This document shows positions 6,434 through 12,726 of a stretch of 13,410 nt of DNA, piece by piece; positions within the stretch are counted from its first letter, which is position 1; the number at the start of each line of letters is the position of its first letter. The position numbers were made by a program, and so were the translations under genes. Origin of the DNA: Chamaesiphon sp. (GTDB taxonomy: Bacteria; Cyanobacteriota; Cyanobacteriia; Cyanobacteriales; Chamaesiphonaceae); contig JAJAYU010000148.1 of NCBI GenBank assembly GCA_026786125.1, positions 1 to 13,410 of the forward strand. Reading direction: 5' to 3'. Under the pieces are notes generated by a model. The model did no database searches. It was not told the origin of the DNA and saw nothing but the letters and a program-made list of their open reading frames with translations.

Positions 6434-6814
6434 ATGCACCGCACTCTCCTAGCAGCCAAAATACACAGTTGCACGATTACAGATGCCAACCTCCAATATA
6501 TGGGCAGCATTAGTATCGACGAGCTGCTGTTGACTGCGGTAGGTATTCTTCCTTACGAGCAAGTGCAAGTAGTCAATGTAAATAATGGCGAAAGATTTAT
6601 CACCTATGCAATTGCGGCGGCACCTGGTTCTGGATCGATCGAATTGAACGGTGCTGCCGCTAGGCTGGGCATTAAGGGGGATAAATTAATTATCATGACC
6701 TATGCCCAATTTAATCAAGCTGAAGCCCTGAGTCACCACCCTAAAGTGGTGATGGTAGATGAGCACAACCGCATTACCGAATTTAAGTCATATATTCCTA
6801 CTGGCTTAGGCTAA
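6434..6814 (+). CDS. panD: Aspartate 1-decarboxylase proenzyme
   Basis: PanD converts L-aspartate to beta-alanine for pantothenate and coenzyme A synthesis in the cytosol. The 126-residue proenzyme cleaves itself between Gly24 and Ser25, and Ser25 becomes the pyruvoyl cofactor. The site is visible as YMGSISID (22-29). Other family marks are the N-terminal [19 protein letters not shown] (2-20), [13 protein letters not shown] (about 50-62) and the NGAAARLG turn with Asn and Ala residues (about 71-78). Length agrees with the family. No panB or panC gene is near, which is common. The ATG at 6434 gives the expected short N-terminus, with no clear ribosome-binding site in the pyrimidine-rich leader. 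Confidence 0.97.
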   Translation: MHRTLLAAKIHSCTITDANLQYMGSISIDELLLTAVGILPYEQVQVVNVNNGERFITYAIAAAPGSGSIELNGAAARLGIKGDKLIIMTYAQFNQAEALSHHPKVVMVDEHNRITEFKSYIPTGLG

Positions 6815-6860
6815 TTCACATACATCCCCCCTCTTCGCCCCTATTTTTAGACTTTTAATT

Positions 6861-6898
6861 GCTAATAGTTATCATTTGACTGCTAAATCTGATATAGT
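6861..6898 (+). promoter_or_regulatory. Promoter-like hexamers overlapping a weak Fur-box-like site
   Basis: Bases 6861-6879 match the Fur consensus GATAATGATAATCATTATC at 12 of 19 positions by eye, including ATCATT. Inside it TTATCA (6869-6874) and TATAGT (6893-6898) are 18 bases apart, as -35 and -10 elements could be. An upstream AT-rich region makes chance matches likely. Confidence 0.3.
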
Positions 6899-7089
6899 AT
6901 TTGAGAAGTACTAATAAATGTATTCATTGAAAAAAATATTTGAGTCTAGTGCTCGATCAACTTTTGAATGAGTTTGAGGGCATTATAGTCTAGTAACGAT
7001 AATTTCTACTTGGCGGGCACAAAGCAGCTAACTGAGGGTATCAGCAGCTCTGACCTTAGATGTCATGATTTGAGCTACTTCTCCTTTTG

Positions 7090-7166
7090 ATAATTCTTGC
7101 GAATTTGTGATTGCCGCAATACATTAGCGGAACAGCGATACCAACGGCTAAAGTAGCAAGAATTAT
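7090..7166 (+). promoter_or_regulatory. Long-range stem in the leader of the [2Fe-2S] gene
   Basis: ATAATTCTTGC (7090-7100) and GCAAGAATTAT (7156-7166) are perfect 11-base complements. The 55 bases between contain CCGC/GCGG (7114-7117 with 7127-7130), extended by TT/AA with one bulged G. It could be a structured mRNA leader or a protein-binding inverted repeat. It does not match any riboswitch class I know. Confidence 0.4.
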
Positions 7167-7170
7167 TTGC

Positions 7171-7189
7171 AGTAATGATAACGACCATC
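7171..7189 (+). promoter_or_regulatory. Fur-box-like operator before the [2Fe-2S] gene
   Basis: Against the 19-base Fur consensus this site matches 13 positions by eye, with an uninterrupted core TAATGATAA at 7173-7181. It ends 23 bases before the ATG of a [2Fe-2S] protein that is followed by a ferritin-like protein and a porin. Iron-dependent repression of that unit is the inference; the second half-site is weak. Confidence 0.4.
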
Positions 7190-7212
7190 GATTTTAGAGT
7201 ATCCACTCAAAA

Positions 7213-7899
7213 ATGAACAAGCAGCACAAACTGATCAAGCCACTCACAGGTCACTTTCTCGGCTGGGGCGACGATAGCACACCTCACCGTTACATCAAGC
7301 TAGCCACGAATAGCGGCGAGCAAATAGTCAAAGTTGCTAAAAGTCTCCGTCCGCAAATTCAGGACTGGCAACCAGGGATGTTGTTGACACTGCTAAGTCA
7401 GCAGCGTATCTCTCTCGCGACAGGTGAGACAAAAATCAAAGTCAAACAGTTATTAATTTCACCAAGTATCGATCCATCCTGTCAGATTAATAGTAAATTT
7501 GTACCGACAGATGAGGTAAAAGTCAGTACTTCGAGCGAACCAACTAAAATTCGCGTTTGTCACGGTTCCAGTTGTCGTAGACGTGGGGCTGAAAAAATCT
7601 GTAAATCGATGCAAGCATATCTCGAACACAACGATTTAACTAGTAACGTGAAGATAGAAGAAGTAAAATGTCTCCATCAATGTAAAGCAGCTCCACATGT
7701 GATCGTTAGTAGTCCAGCTACAGCAATATTATCAGGGAAAACTCACTACCGCCAACTTCAACCTGATCAGGTACCAGTAATGCTAGCAAAACATTTCCCG
7801 ACTGAGATTCTAGCTAAACCAATTGGTTCTAATCTAATTGAAAAGATTGGTAATTATCTCAGTCAGCACCGCGTCTCCATCTCCAATAATATCTCATAG
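7213..7899 (+). CDS. [2Fe-2S] thioredoxin-like ferredoxin domain protein
   Basis: The 228-residue product has two parts. Residues about 8-82 form a compact domain (LTGHFLGWGDDSTPHRYIKL, then alternating strands), apparently a small beta-barrel with no catalytic motif. Residues about 112-195 are a thioredoxin-like [2Fe-2S] ferredoxin domain of the NuoE/shethna type. Its four ligands are Cys116 and Cys121 in CHGSSC, and Cys153 and Cys157 in CLHQC. GAEKICKSMQAYL, KCLHQCKAAPHVIV and the tail helix match that fold. Cys90 and Cys130 are additional. It probably passes single electrons or senses iron or redox in the cytosol. Next on the strand, after 17 bases, is a bacterioferritin-like gene, then a porin, so a role in iron storage or mobilisation is plausible. 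A Fur-box-like site precedes it. Confidence 0.82.
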   Translation: MNKQHKLIKPLTGHFLGWGDDSTPHRYIKLATNSGEQIVKVAKSLRPQIQDWQPGMLLTLLSQQRISLATGETKIKVKQLLISPSIDPSCQINSKFVPTDEVKVSTSSEPTKIRVCHGSSCRRRGAEKICKSMQAYLEHNDLTSNVKIEEVKCLHQCKAAPHVIVSSPATAILSGKTHYRQLQPDQVPVMLAKHFPTEILAKPIGSNLIEKIGNYLSQHRVSISNNIS

Positions 7900-7916
7900 C
7901 TTAAACCTTTATAATC

Positions 7917-8351
7917 ATGCAAGATCTAGACCAAGAAAAAGCGATCGATGTACTTCGGACGATCATGGAATTTGAGTTAGCTGGAGTTGTTCGTTACACC
8001 CACTATGCCTTAATGATCACTGGGCCAAATCGAATTCCGATCGTTGATTTCTTCAAAGCCCAAGCGACAGAATCACTCCTTCATGCTCAACAAGTTGGTG
8101 AGATTCTCACAGGGCTAGAAGGTCATCCGTCTCTTCAAATTACCCAAATGGAGGAAACCCATAAACACTCTGTTCGAGATATTCTCACCGAGAGTTTGGC
8201 TCATGAAACAAATGCTTTGAACATGTACAAAAAGCTACTTGATATTGTTAAGGATGCGAGTATTTATCTCGAAGAGTTTGCCAGAACAATGATTGGTAAT
8301 GAAGAGCTACATGCGATCGAAATCAAAAAAATGTTACGCGATTTTAGTTAA
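7917..8351 (+). CDS. Bacterioferritin-like protein (ferritin-like four-helix protein)
   Basis: The 144-residue product fits a four-helix ferritin-like fold and would store or oxidise iron in the cytosol. Aligning by eye to E. coli bacterioferritin, Glu20, His56, Glu97, Glu129 and His132 occupy the diiron positions of Glu18, His54, Glu94, Glu127 and His130. The bridging Glu51 position is Ser53, with Glu52 next to it, so the site is changed or the helix shifted. The haem ligand Met52 is Leu54, so haem binding is not expected. Conserved stretches are MEFELAGVVRYTHY (17-30), ESLLHAQQVGEILTGLEGHPSL (52-73) and EELHAIEIKKMLRDFS at the end. The protein is a little shorter than the ~158-residue E. 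coli bacterioferritin. It probably shares a transcript with the [2Fe-2S] gene 17 bases upstream. A DNA-binding Dps role is less likely. Confidence 0.82.
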   Translation: MQDLDQEKAIDVLRTIMEFELAGVVRYTHYALMITGPNRIPIVDFFKAQATESLLHAQQVGEILTGLEGHPSLQITQMEETHKHSVRDILTESLAHETNALNMYKKLLDIVKDASIYLEEFARTMIGNEELHAIEIKKMLRDFS

Positions 8352-8383
8352 TCATCTACCACCTTTTATCCTTTATCTGCTTC

Positions 8384-8387
8384 AGGA
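8384..8387 (+). promoter_or_regulatory. Ribosome-binding site supporting the TTG start of the porin
   Basis: AGGA lies nine bases before the TTG at 8397. The protein then begins with a proper signal peptide (Met-Lys-Arg plus a hydrophobic core), which supports this non-ATG start. Confidence 0.6.
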
Positions 8388-8396
8388 CTAAATATT

Positions 8397-9854
8397 TTGA
8401 AACGACAATTAAACTGGCTGAAAATCACTGCCGGTAGCATGTTTGCGACCATCCTCCTGATCTCTGGTGCTCAAGCAGCCGAATCTTTGGTAACTATACC
8501 CACTTCAGCTAACTCCAATCTAATTGCCAACCACACCCCCAGTGATAGTCTTCAACTAGTCGCCGCTAGGAAAAAGAAAAGCTTCAAGAAAAAGAAGAAA
8601 GTTAAATCCAGACCAAAAACAACAGCAACAGCTCCAACTACAACTACACCCGAAACTCTAACAACCGATCTCACTCAAATTACCCCACCGCCAGCTCCAC
8701 CAACTCCGCCGACTCCACCAGTAGAAACTCCTACAGCACTAGTTGCTCCTCCAGCACCTGTAGAACCTCCTAAAGCTGAAGCCCCTGCCCCAAATCAGTT
8801 CTCGACAACAACGCAACTGCAAGGGCAAGTAATTTTCGGTGCAACTGGCACGGTGGGAGGGGACTTCAGCCGCAATACAGCTTTTGGAGCGCGGACTAGG
8901 CTCGAACTCAAGACTGATCTCGGTGGTGGTACTCTTACCACTCGACTTCAAGCTGTCGGACTGGGGTTATCAAACCAAAGTCCAACCGCCGGAACTGCTG
9001 TTGCAACTCCCGAAGGTAGCTTATCTTGGACAGACGGCACTACCACCAATAGTATTGGAGTTGACGCACTTAAGTATGAATTCGCGATCTCGCCCGAAAC
9101 ACAGGTAGTAGTTGCAGCAAATGCTGGTGCGTCGGATGACTTTACTGACACAATCAATCCTTACTTTGATGGGGATGGTGCTAGCGGTTCGATCTCTGCT
9201 TTTGGCAATCGTCCCTCGATTTACTACACTGTTCAAGGTGCTGGCGTGGGTATTCGGCACAAGTTGAGCGAGAACACCGAACTGAGTGTGGGGTACTTGG
9301 CTAGTACGAGTAATGATCCCGCTGTCGGCAATGGATTATTCGGCGGTAGTTACGGTGCCCTGGCGCAACTTACCTTCAAAACAGGCGAAAATTCTAAAGT
9401 TGGGGTGACATATACCCGAACACTAAATGCCAATCCTGGCACGGGTAGCAACAATGCTAATCCTGAGCTGGCTGGGAACAGTAATAATTTTGGGCTGCAA
9501 GGTTCATTCCAATTGAGTCCTGAGCTTGCGCTTGGCGGTTGGGTTGGCTATACCCAAAATCAAGCTGCTGGTGGTGACAGACAGATCTGGAACTGGGCAG
9601 TAACTGCGGCTGCTCCAGACTTTGGCGGAAAAGGTAATTTGGCTGGTTTCCTAGTCGGACAAGAGCCACGAGTAGCTTCTTCTAGCGATGGCACTACCGA
9701 TCCTAAATCTGGATTGCATATTGAGGGTTTTTATCAGATGAAAATTAACGATAATCTCAGTATCACGCCAGGGCTAATCTATCTGACTGCACCTAATCAA
9801 GCACCTGGTAATAGTGCCGTGATTGGTGCGTTGAGAAGTACTTTCAGTTTCTAA
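8397..9854 (+). CDS. Outer-membrane porin of the cyanobacterial iron-uptake/OprB type, without SLH domain
   Basis: The 485-residue product forms an outer-membrane beta-barrel. Residues 1-28 are a signal peptide ending SGAQA. A Lys-rich tract lies at 58-74 (RKKKSFKKKKKVKSRPK), a Pro/Thr-rich linker at about 79-133, and the barrel at about 135-485. The barrel opens with FSTTTQLQGQVIFG (135-148), as in Slr1841-type iron-uptake porins, runs through many glycine-aromatic strands, and ends in a C-terminal Phe, as outer-membrane barrels do. Those relatives carry an N-terminal SLH domain and a coiled coil that bind the wall; here both are absent, and the basic linker may attach the porin to acidic wall polymers instead. 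Translation starts at TTG, with AGGA nine bases before. The gene follows the ferritin-like gene by 45 bases. Iron or other small solutes are plausible substrates, not proven. Confidence 0.85.
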   Translation: MKRQLNWLKITAGSMFATILLISGAQAAESLVTIPTSANSNLIANHTPSDSLQLVAARKKKSFKKKKKVKSRPKTTATAPTTTTPETLTTDLTQITPPPAPPTPPTPPVETPTALVAPPAPVEPPKAEAPAPNQFSTTTQLQGQVIFGATGTVGGDFSRNTAFGARTRLELKTDLGGGTLTTRLQAVGLGLSNQSPTAGTAVATPEGSLSWTDGTTTNSIGVDALKYEFAISPETQVVVAANAGASDDFTDTINPYFDGDGASGSISAFGNRPSIYYTVQGAGVGIRHKLSENTELSVGYLASTSNDPAVGNGLFGGSYGALAQLTFKTGENSKVGVTYTRTLNANPGTGSNNANPELAGNSNNFGLQGSFQLSPELALGGWVGYTQNQAAGGDRQIWNWAVTAAAPDFGGKGNLAGFLVGQEPRVASSSDGTTDPKSGLHIEGFYQMKINDNLSITPGLIYLTAPNQAPGNSAVIGALRSTFSF

Positions 9855-9858
9855 TTAG

Positions 9859-10377
9859 TTGACACTATTTATGCTGATAGCTCTTTGCCTTTCTATTATC
9901 TCTATGACTACAATTATATTTTCTAGTCATCGATTATTGTGCTATTTGCGTCACTTGCAAGAAGTAGATTACGACGAAAAGCGGTTTGGAGTTTGGATGC
10001 TAACAAATAATATCTATGACAAGAAAGGGAGTATCATTGCTACTGTTGCTGCACTAATCATCGAACTTACCAATGAAAAAATAGAAACTGCTTTAATAGT
10101 TTCAACGATTGCAGGGATTGGTTTAGTCTGGCTAGTTTTACGGGAGGACGATCCCCTGAAGGATGGGTTTCCGCTCTTACGAGCAAACTAAAAATCAACG
10201 GCAATTTACAATCTAGCTTTGGGTTTATACTCAATTCTGATAGTAATTGCCGTTGTGAGTTGTTATGCCTTGGGTGCTAATGACGACATTGCGGTCTATT
10301 GGCTCATCGTCATCATTTCCATTCAATCTTTACCTATGTGGCTGCTGTTTTCAATGAGGCTCTATCAGCGGCTCTAG
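9859..10377 (+). pseudogene. MurF-like N-terminal membrane module with an in-frame stop, ligase domain absent
   Basis: A 110-residue frame (9859-10191, or from the ATG at 9871) ends at TAA, yet the same frame stays open for 61 more sense codons to TAG at 10375-10377. The first part has a hydrophobic start (3-22), RLLCYLRHLQEVDYDEKRFGVW (25-46), DKKGSII and two more hydrophobic spans, then REDDPLKDGFPLL. After the stop come KSTAIYNLALGLYSILIVIA and a last hydrophobic span ending SMRLYQRL. Together this resembles the multi-span segment fused to MurF-type ligases in some bacteria: YLxxxQxxxYDxxRF, a conserved DP element and a final span. The ATP-binding Mur ligase part is missing. It starts five bases after the porin stop and overlaps the MoaD-like gene's end by four bases. 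Simple decay is most likely. A short working protein or stop readthrough is possible, helped by the stem behind the stop. Confidence 0.55.
10196..10255 (+). repeat. Inverted repeat just behind the in-frame stop (CAACGGCAATT / AATTGCCGTTG)
   Basis: Perfect 11-base arms (10196-10206 and 10245-10255) are extended by two more pairs after one bulged T, around a loop of about 33 bases. The stem starts four bases after the TAA at 10189-10191. There is no T-run. It may stabilise or end the upstream mRNA, or affect reading of the stop. Confidence 0.6.
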
Positions 10378-10649
10378 CCACCAGCAACCGCTGGTACAAT
10401 GCTCACTTGGTCGCCATCTGCGAGTTGTGTCTCGGTACCATTGAGGAAACGGATATCTTCATCATTGACATAGAAATTCAGGAAGCGGCGCAGTTGACCG
10501 CTATCATCACAGAGTCTGGCTTTGACTCCAGGACAGCTAACTTCGAGCGCATCTAATAATTCAGCGATGCTATTACCTTCGCACTCAATTGTAGCTTTAT
10601 CGCTGGTGAATTTTTGTAGGGCAGTTGGGACGAGAACTTTGACGGTCAT
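10374..10649 (-). CDS. MoaD/ThiS-family sulfur-carrier-like protein
   Basis: This 91-residue protein has the ubiquitin-like beta-grasp pattern of MoaD/Thi[14 protein letters not shown] (3-15), [20 protein letters not shown] (27-46), [16 protein letters not shown] (54-69), and [13 protein letters not shown] at the end. The C-terminal Gly-Gly is where such proteins are adenylated and thiocarboxylated to carry sulfur. In several bacterial lineages close relatives (for example CysO) serve amino-acid sulfur pathways rather than molybdopterin or thiamine. It follows thrC on the same strand, with a 108-base gap filled by a large repeat hairpin. The pairing with a PLP enzyme suggests a sulfur-transfer or regulatory role near threonine/homoserine metabolism; that is inference. 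No MoeB/ThiF activator is in the window. The start has no Shine-Dalgarno; a pyrimidine tract precedes it. Confidence 0.88.
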   Translation of the reverse strand: MTVKVLVPTALQKFTSDKATIECEGNSIAELLDALEVSCPGVKARLCDDSGQLRRFLNFYVNDEDIRFLNGTETQLADGDQVSIVPAVAGG

Positions 10650-10654
10650 TTCAG

Positions 10655-10760
10655 GAGAGGGTAGGGGATAGGGGATAGAGGGTAGGGGACAGGGGGGTAG
10701 GGATCGGACTGAATTATTGTTACTAAGTCCTATTCCCTATTCCCTCTCCCCTATTCCCTA
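10655..10760. repeat. Large heptad inverted repeat between thrC and the MoaD-like gene
   Basis: The G-rich arm (10655-10704) reads as units GAGAGGG, TAGGGGA, TAGGGGA, TAGAGGG, TAGGGGA and CAGGGGG, then one extra G and TAGGGAT. The C-rich arm (10731-10760) reads TATTCCC, TATTCCC, TCTCCCC, TATTCCC. The arms are imperfect complements (13 of 14 in the best aligned block). The second arm overlaps the thrC stop (10758-10760). In the thrC transcript the purine arm comes first, so the RNA could fold into a long stem or, using four G-runs, a G-quadruplex. Confidence 0.8.
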
Positions 10761-12056
10761 AACTAGAGTTTGTTGCCAGTCGAGGCGATTGAGAGTCTGA
10801 GAGCGTTCTAGCGCGCGTTCAAAGCTGTATAATTTTGCTTCGATCGCAAACGGCTCGTTAACATAACCTTGGATGGATTCCTGGGTCTTGAGGCCGTTAC
10901 CTGTGATATAGACGACGGTGGTTTCATCGGGGTGGATTTTACCAGCTTCGATTAGTTTTTTGAGGACGGCGACGGTGGTACCACCAGCAGTTTCAGTGAA
11001 GATCCCTTCGGTTTCGGCTAGGAGTTTCATCCCTTCGATGATTTCGGCATCGGTAACTGACTCGATGTTGCCGTTGGTCTTGCGGGCGAGTTCTAGGGCG
11101 TAGATCCCATCGGCTGGATTGCCAATTGCGATCGATTTAGCGATCGTATTTGGCTTGACAGGGACGACAAAATCTCGACCTTCGGCGTATGCTTGAGCGA
11201 TGGGGGAACAGCCTTCAGCCTGCGCTCCACTAAACCGGACTGGCTTGTCTTCGACTAGACCGATTTTGACGAATTCTTGGAAACCTTTGTGAATCTTGGT
11301 AAATAGAGATCCGGATGCTAATGGTGCGACGATGTGATCTGGGAGTTCCCAACCAAGTTGTTCGGCAACTTCATAACCGAGGGTTTTGGAACCTTCGGAG
11401 TAGTAGGGGCGAAGATTGATGTTTACAAATCCCCAACCATAAGTATTGGCAACTTCACAACACAAGCGATTTACTTGGTCATAGTTACCTTGCACAGCCA
11501 TCACCGTTGGGCCGTAAATTACGGTACCAAGTACTTTACCTGCTTCCAAGTCAGCGGGGATAAATACACAACAATCTAAGCCAGCATGAGCAGCAATCGC
11601 AGCGGTGGAGTTGGCTAAGTTACCCGTACTCGCACAGGAAATAGTCGAGAAACCGAATTCTTTAGCTTTCGACAGAGCAACCGATACCACCCGATCCTTG
11701 AAACTCAAGGTGGGCATATTGACGGCATCATTTTTGATGTAGAGATTTTTGATGCCGAGGCGACGGGCGAGGCGATTTGCTTTGAGTAATGGTGTCATGC
11801 CTGTGCCGACATCGACAATGTGCTCGTCGGGAACAGGGAGTAAATCTTTGTACCGCCAAATTGAATTGGGGCCAGCTTTGATGCTTTCGCGAGTTACTTT
11901 GGTACGGAGGTAATCATAATCATATTGAACTTCCAATGGCCCAAAGCAAAGTTCGCAAATGTGGGTAGCTTTGAGTTCGTATTCAGTACCGCATTCTTTG
12001 CAGGCTAGTCCTTTGGCGGCAGTAGTTCTGGTGCTGTTTAAGGTTGCTTGGGTCAT
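10758..12056 (-). CDS. thrC: Threonine synthase
   Basis: Threonine synthase converts O-phospho-L-homoserine to L-threonine and phosphate with pyridoxal phosphate, the last step of threonine synthesis. The 432 residues start with a zinc-ribbon-like segment (Cys19, Cys22, Cys34, Cys37 as CKEC and CELC), a feature of one thrC class. The PLP lysine is Lys120 in TLSFKDR, and CASTGNLANS (141-150) is the phosphate/substrate loop. Later blocks include ASGSLFTKIHKG, FSGAQAEGCSPIAQA and TAGGTT, all family-typical. The ATG at 12056 gives an N-terminus ending just before the zinc ribbon. It is followed by the MoaD-like gene on the same strand. The stop codon lies inside a repeat array. The 317-base upstream spacer holds a strong palindrome that could be regulatory. 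Confidence 0.96.
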   Translation of the reverse strand: MTQATLNSTRTTAAKGLACKECGTEYELKATHICELCFGPLEVQYDYDYLRTKVTRESIKAGPNSIWRYKDLLPVPDEHIVDVGTGMTPLLKANRLARRLGIKNLYIKNDAVNMPTLSFKDRVVSVALSKAKEFGFSTISCASTGNLANSTAAIAAHAGLDCCVFIPADLEAGKVLGTVIYGPTVMAVQGNYDQVNRLCCEVANTYGWGFVNINLRPYYSEGSKTLGYEVAEQLGWELPDHIVAPLASGSLFTKIHKGFQEFVKIGLVEDKPVRFSGAQAEGCSPIAQAYAEGRDFVVPVKPNTIAKSIAIGNPADGIYALELARKTNGNIESVTDAEIIEGMKLLAETEGIFTETAGGTTVAVLKKLIEAGKIHPDETTVVYITGNGLKTQESIQGYVNEPFAIEAKLYSFERALERSQTLNRLDWQQTLV

Positions 12057-12373
12057 GGTTGGATGTCGCGGTGAATTAGATATCCGTTAACTTGTTGGAA
12101 TTAACATAACATGACTCGATCGAGCCGTCAAACATACCCGACTAATTTAGTCGGGTATACAAAAGAGCGAGGAAAGACAAGACAAGCAGACTAACAACTA
12201 GCTTGCAGGGAACATTGGGTAGAAGAAATAGAGTCAAAAAGTGGCAAGAGGCTCGAATTCCTAGATTTATAGATATGATGATTAGGGTGTATTAACAGCT
12301 ATGCGGTTGACGAAGCTCCTCGCGATCGGTTAGTGTTCAAGTCTAGGTATAAACTTTTAAGATTAATTAATTT
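12057..12373. other. 317-base divergent spacer between thrC and the exported Cys protein gene
   Basis: No gene is visible. The main feature is a perfect 25-base palindrome (12134-12158). A purine-rich tract runs from about 12160 to 12250. A TATAAA (12348-12353), 20 bases before the next ATG, could be a -10 element, but no matching -35 is seen. Confidence 0.5.
12134..12158. promoter_or_regulatory. Perfect 25-base palindrome upstream of thrC
   Basis: ATACCCGACTAA and its exact complement TTAGTCGGGTAT flank a single central T. It lies 77 bases before the thrC start codon in a divergent spacer. It could be an operator for a dimeric regulator or a hairpin in the thrC leader. No T-run follows on either strand, so a terminator is less likely. 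Confidence 0.65.
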
Positions 12374-12721
12374 ATGAAAAGATTTTTACTGTTATTTCTA
12401 TCTGCACCGACTGTCTTGAGCGCGGTTCTACCGATGGTGCTCAACGTAGCACCCGCTCTAGCGGCTGATACATCTAGTACCCAAGCCAAATTCTGTGTCA
12501 ATGCTCATGCTCGACTCGTGTGTGTCAAATCTTCACAATTAGCGAGCAATACACCTAAATCATCTCTGATTGCCAAAGCACAAGCTGAAGCTAAAAATCC
12601 TGATACTTTCGTTAATTTCAGTGATGAGGAAAGTGATGGTGCAATCGCCTTGTTTGGGTGTGACTGTCCTGCTTGTATCCGCTCTCTTCGTCAGATCCGG
12701 ATCATGGCTCAAGTTAGTTAA
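12374..12721 (+). CDS. Small exported cysteine-containing protein of unknown function
   Basis: The 115-residue product starts MKRFLLLFLS and has a hydrophobic core to about 29, with a signal peptidase site after PALA (30). The mature part of about 85 residues carries five cysteines: Cys41, Cys50, and Cys96, Cys98 and Cys101 in FGCDCPACIRSLRQI (94-108). The C-x-C-x-x-C spacing suggests a disulfide or metal site in the periplasm or thylakoid lumen. Similar GCDCPxC tails occur in small cyanobacterial proteins, but I know no function. A redox, metal-binding or pilus-associated role cannot be separated from the sequence. It is divergent from thrC and precedes the agmatinase-family gene; no Shine-Dalgarno is visible before the ATG. 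Confidence 0.65.
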   Translation: MKRFLLLFLSAPTVLSAVLPMVLNVAPALAADTSSTQAKFCVNAHARLVCVKSSQLASNTPKSSLIAKAQAEAKNPDTFVNFSDEESDGAIALFGCDCPACIRSLRQIRIMAQVS

Positions 12722-12726
12722 ATTAA

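Larger units (their letters stand above)
6815..7212. other. 398-base gene-free region upstream of the iron-like cluster
   Basis: I see no convincing gene here. It contains a Fur-box-like sequence with overlapping promoter-like hexamers (6861-6898), a long-range 11-base inverted repeat with an inner small stem (7090-7166), and a second, better Fur-box-like sequence just before the next gene (7171-7189). A hydrophobic minus-strand open stretch (7056-7193) lacks a start codon. The region may be a regulated long 5' leader, may hold a small RNA, or may be decayed coding DNA. Confidence 0.5.

Noticed and set aside
7056..7193. Minus-strand open stretch with a hydrophobic segment (LLQIILATLAVGIAVPLMY)
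   Set aside because: There is a stop codon directly upstream and no ATG, GTG or TTG before the hydrophobic part. It could be decayed coding DNA, but the evidence is too thin to call a gene.
8739..9669. Several reading frames opposite or overlapping the porin gene
   Set aside because: All are shadows of a long, GC-balanced coding sequence with a clear barrel; none has a recognisable motif.
9859..9864. TTGACA as a -35 element for a promoter behind the porin gene
   Set aside because: No -10 hexamer lies at 16-18 bases distance.
10299..10556. Plus-strand reading frame of 85 residues opposite the MoaD-like gene
   Set aside because: It is antisense to a clear family member and partly covers the membrane remnant in another frame; no motif of its own.
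12236..12260. tRNA T-arm-like sequence (GGCTCGAATTCC)
   Set aside because: It does not match the T-loop well, and no acceptor, D-arm or anticodon stem can be drawn around it.
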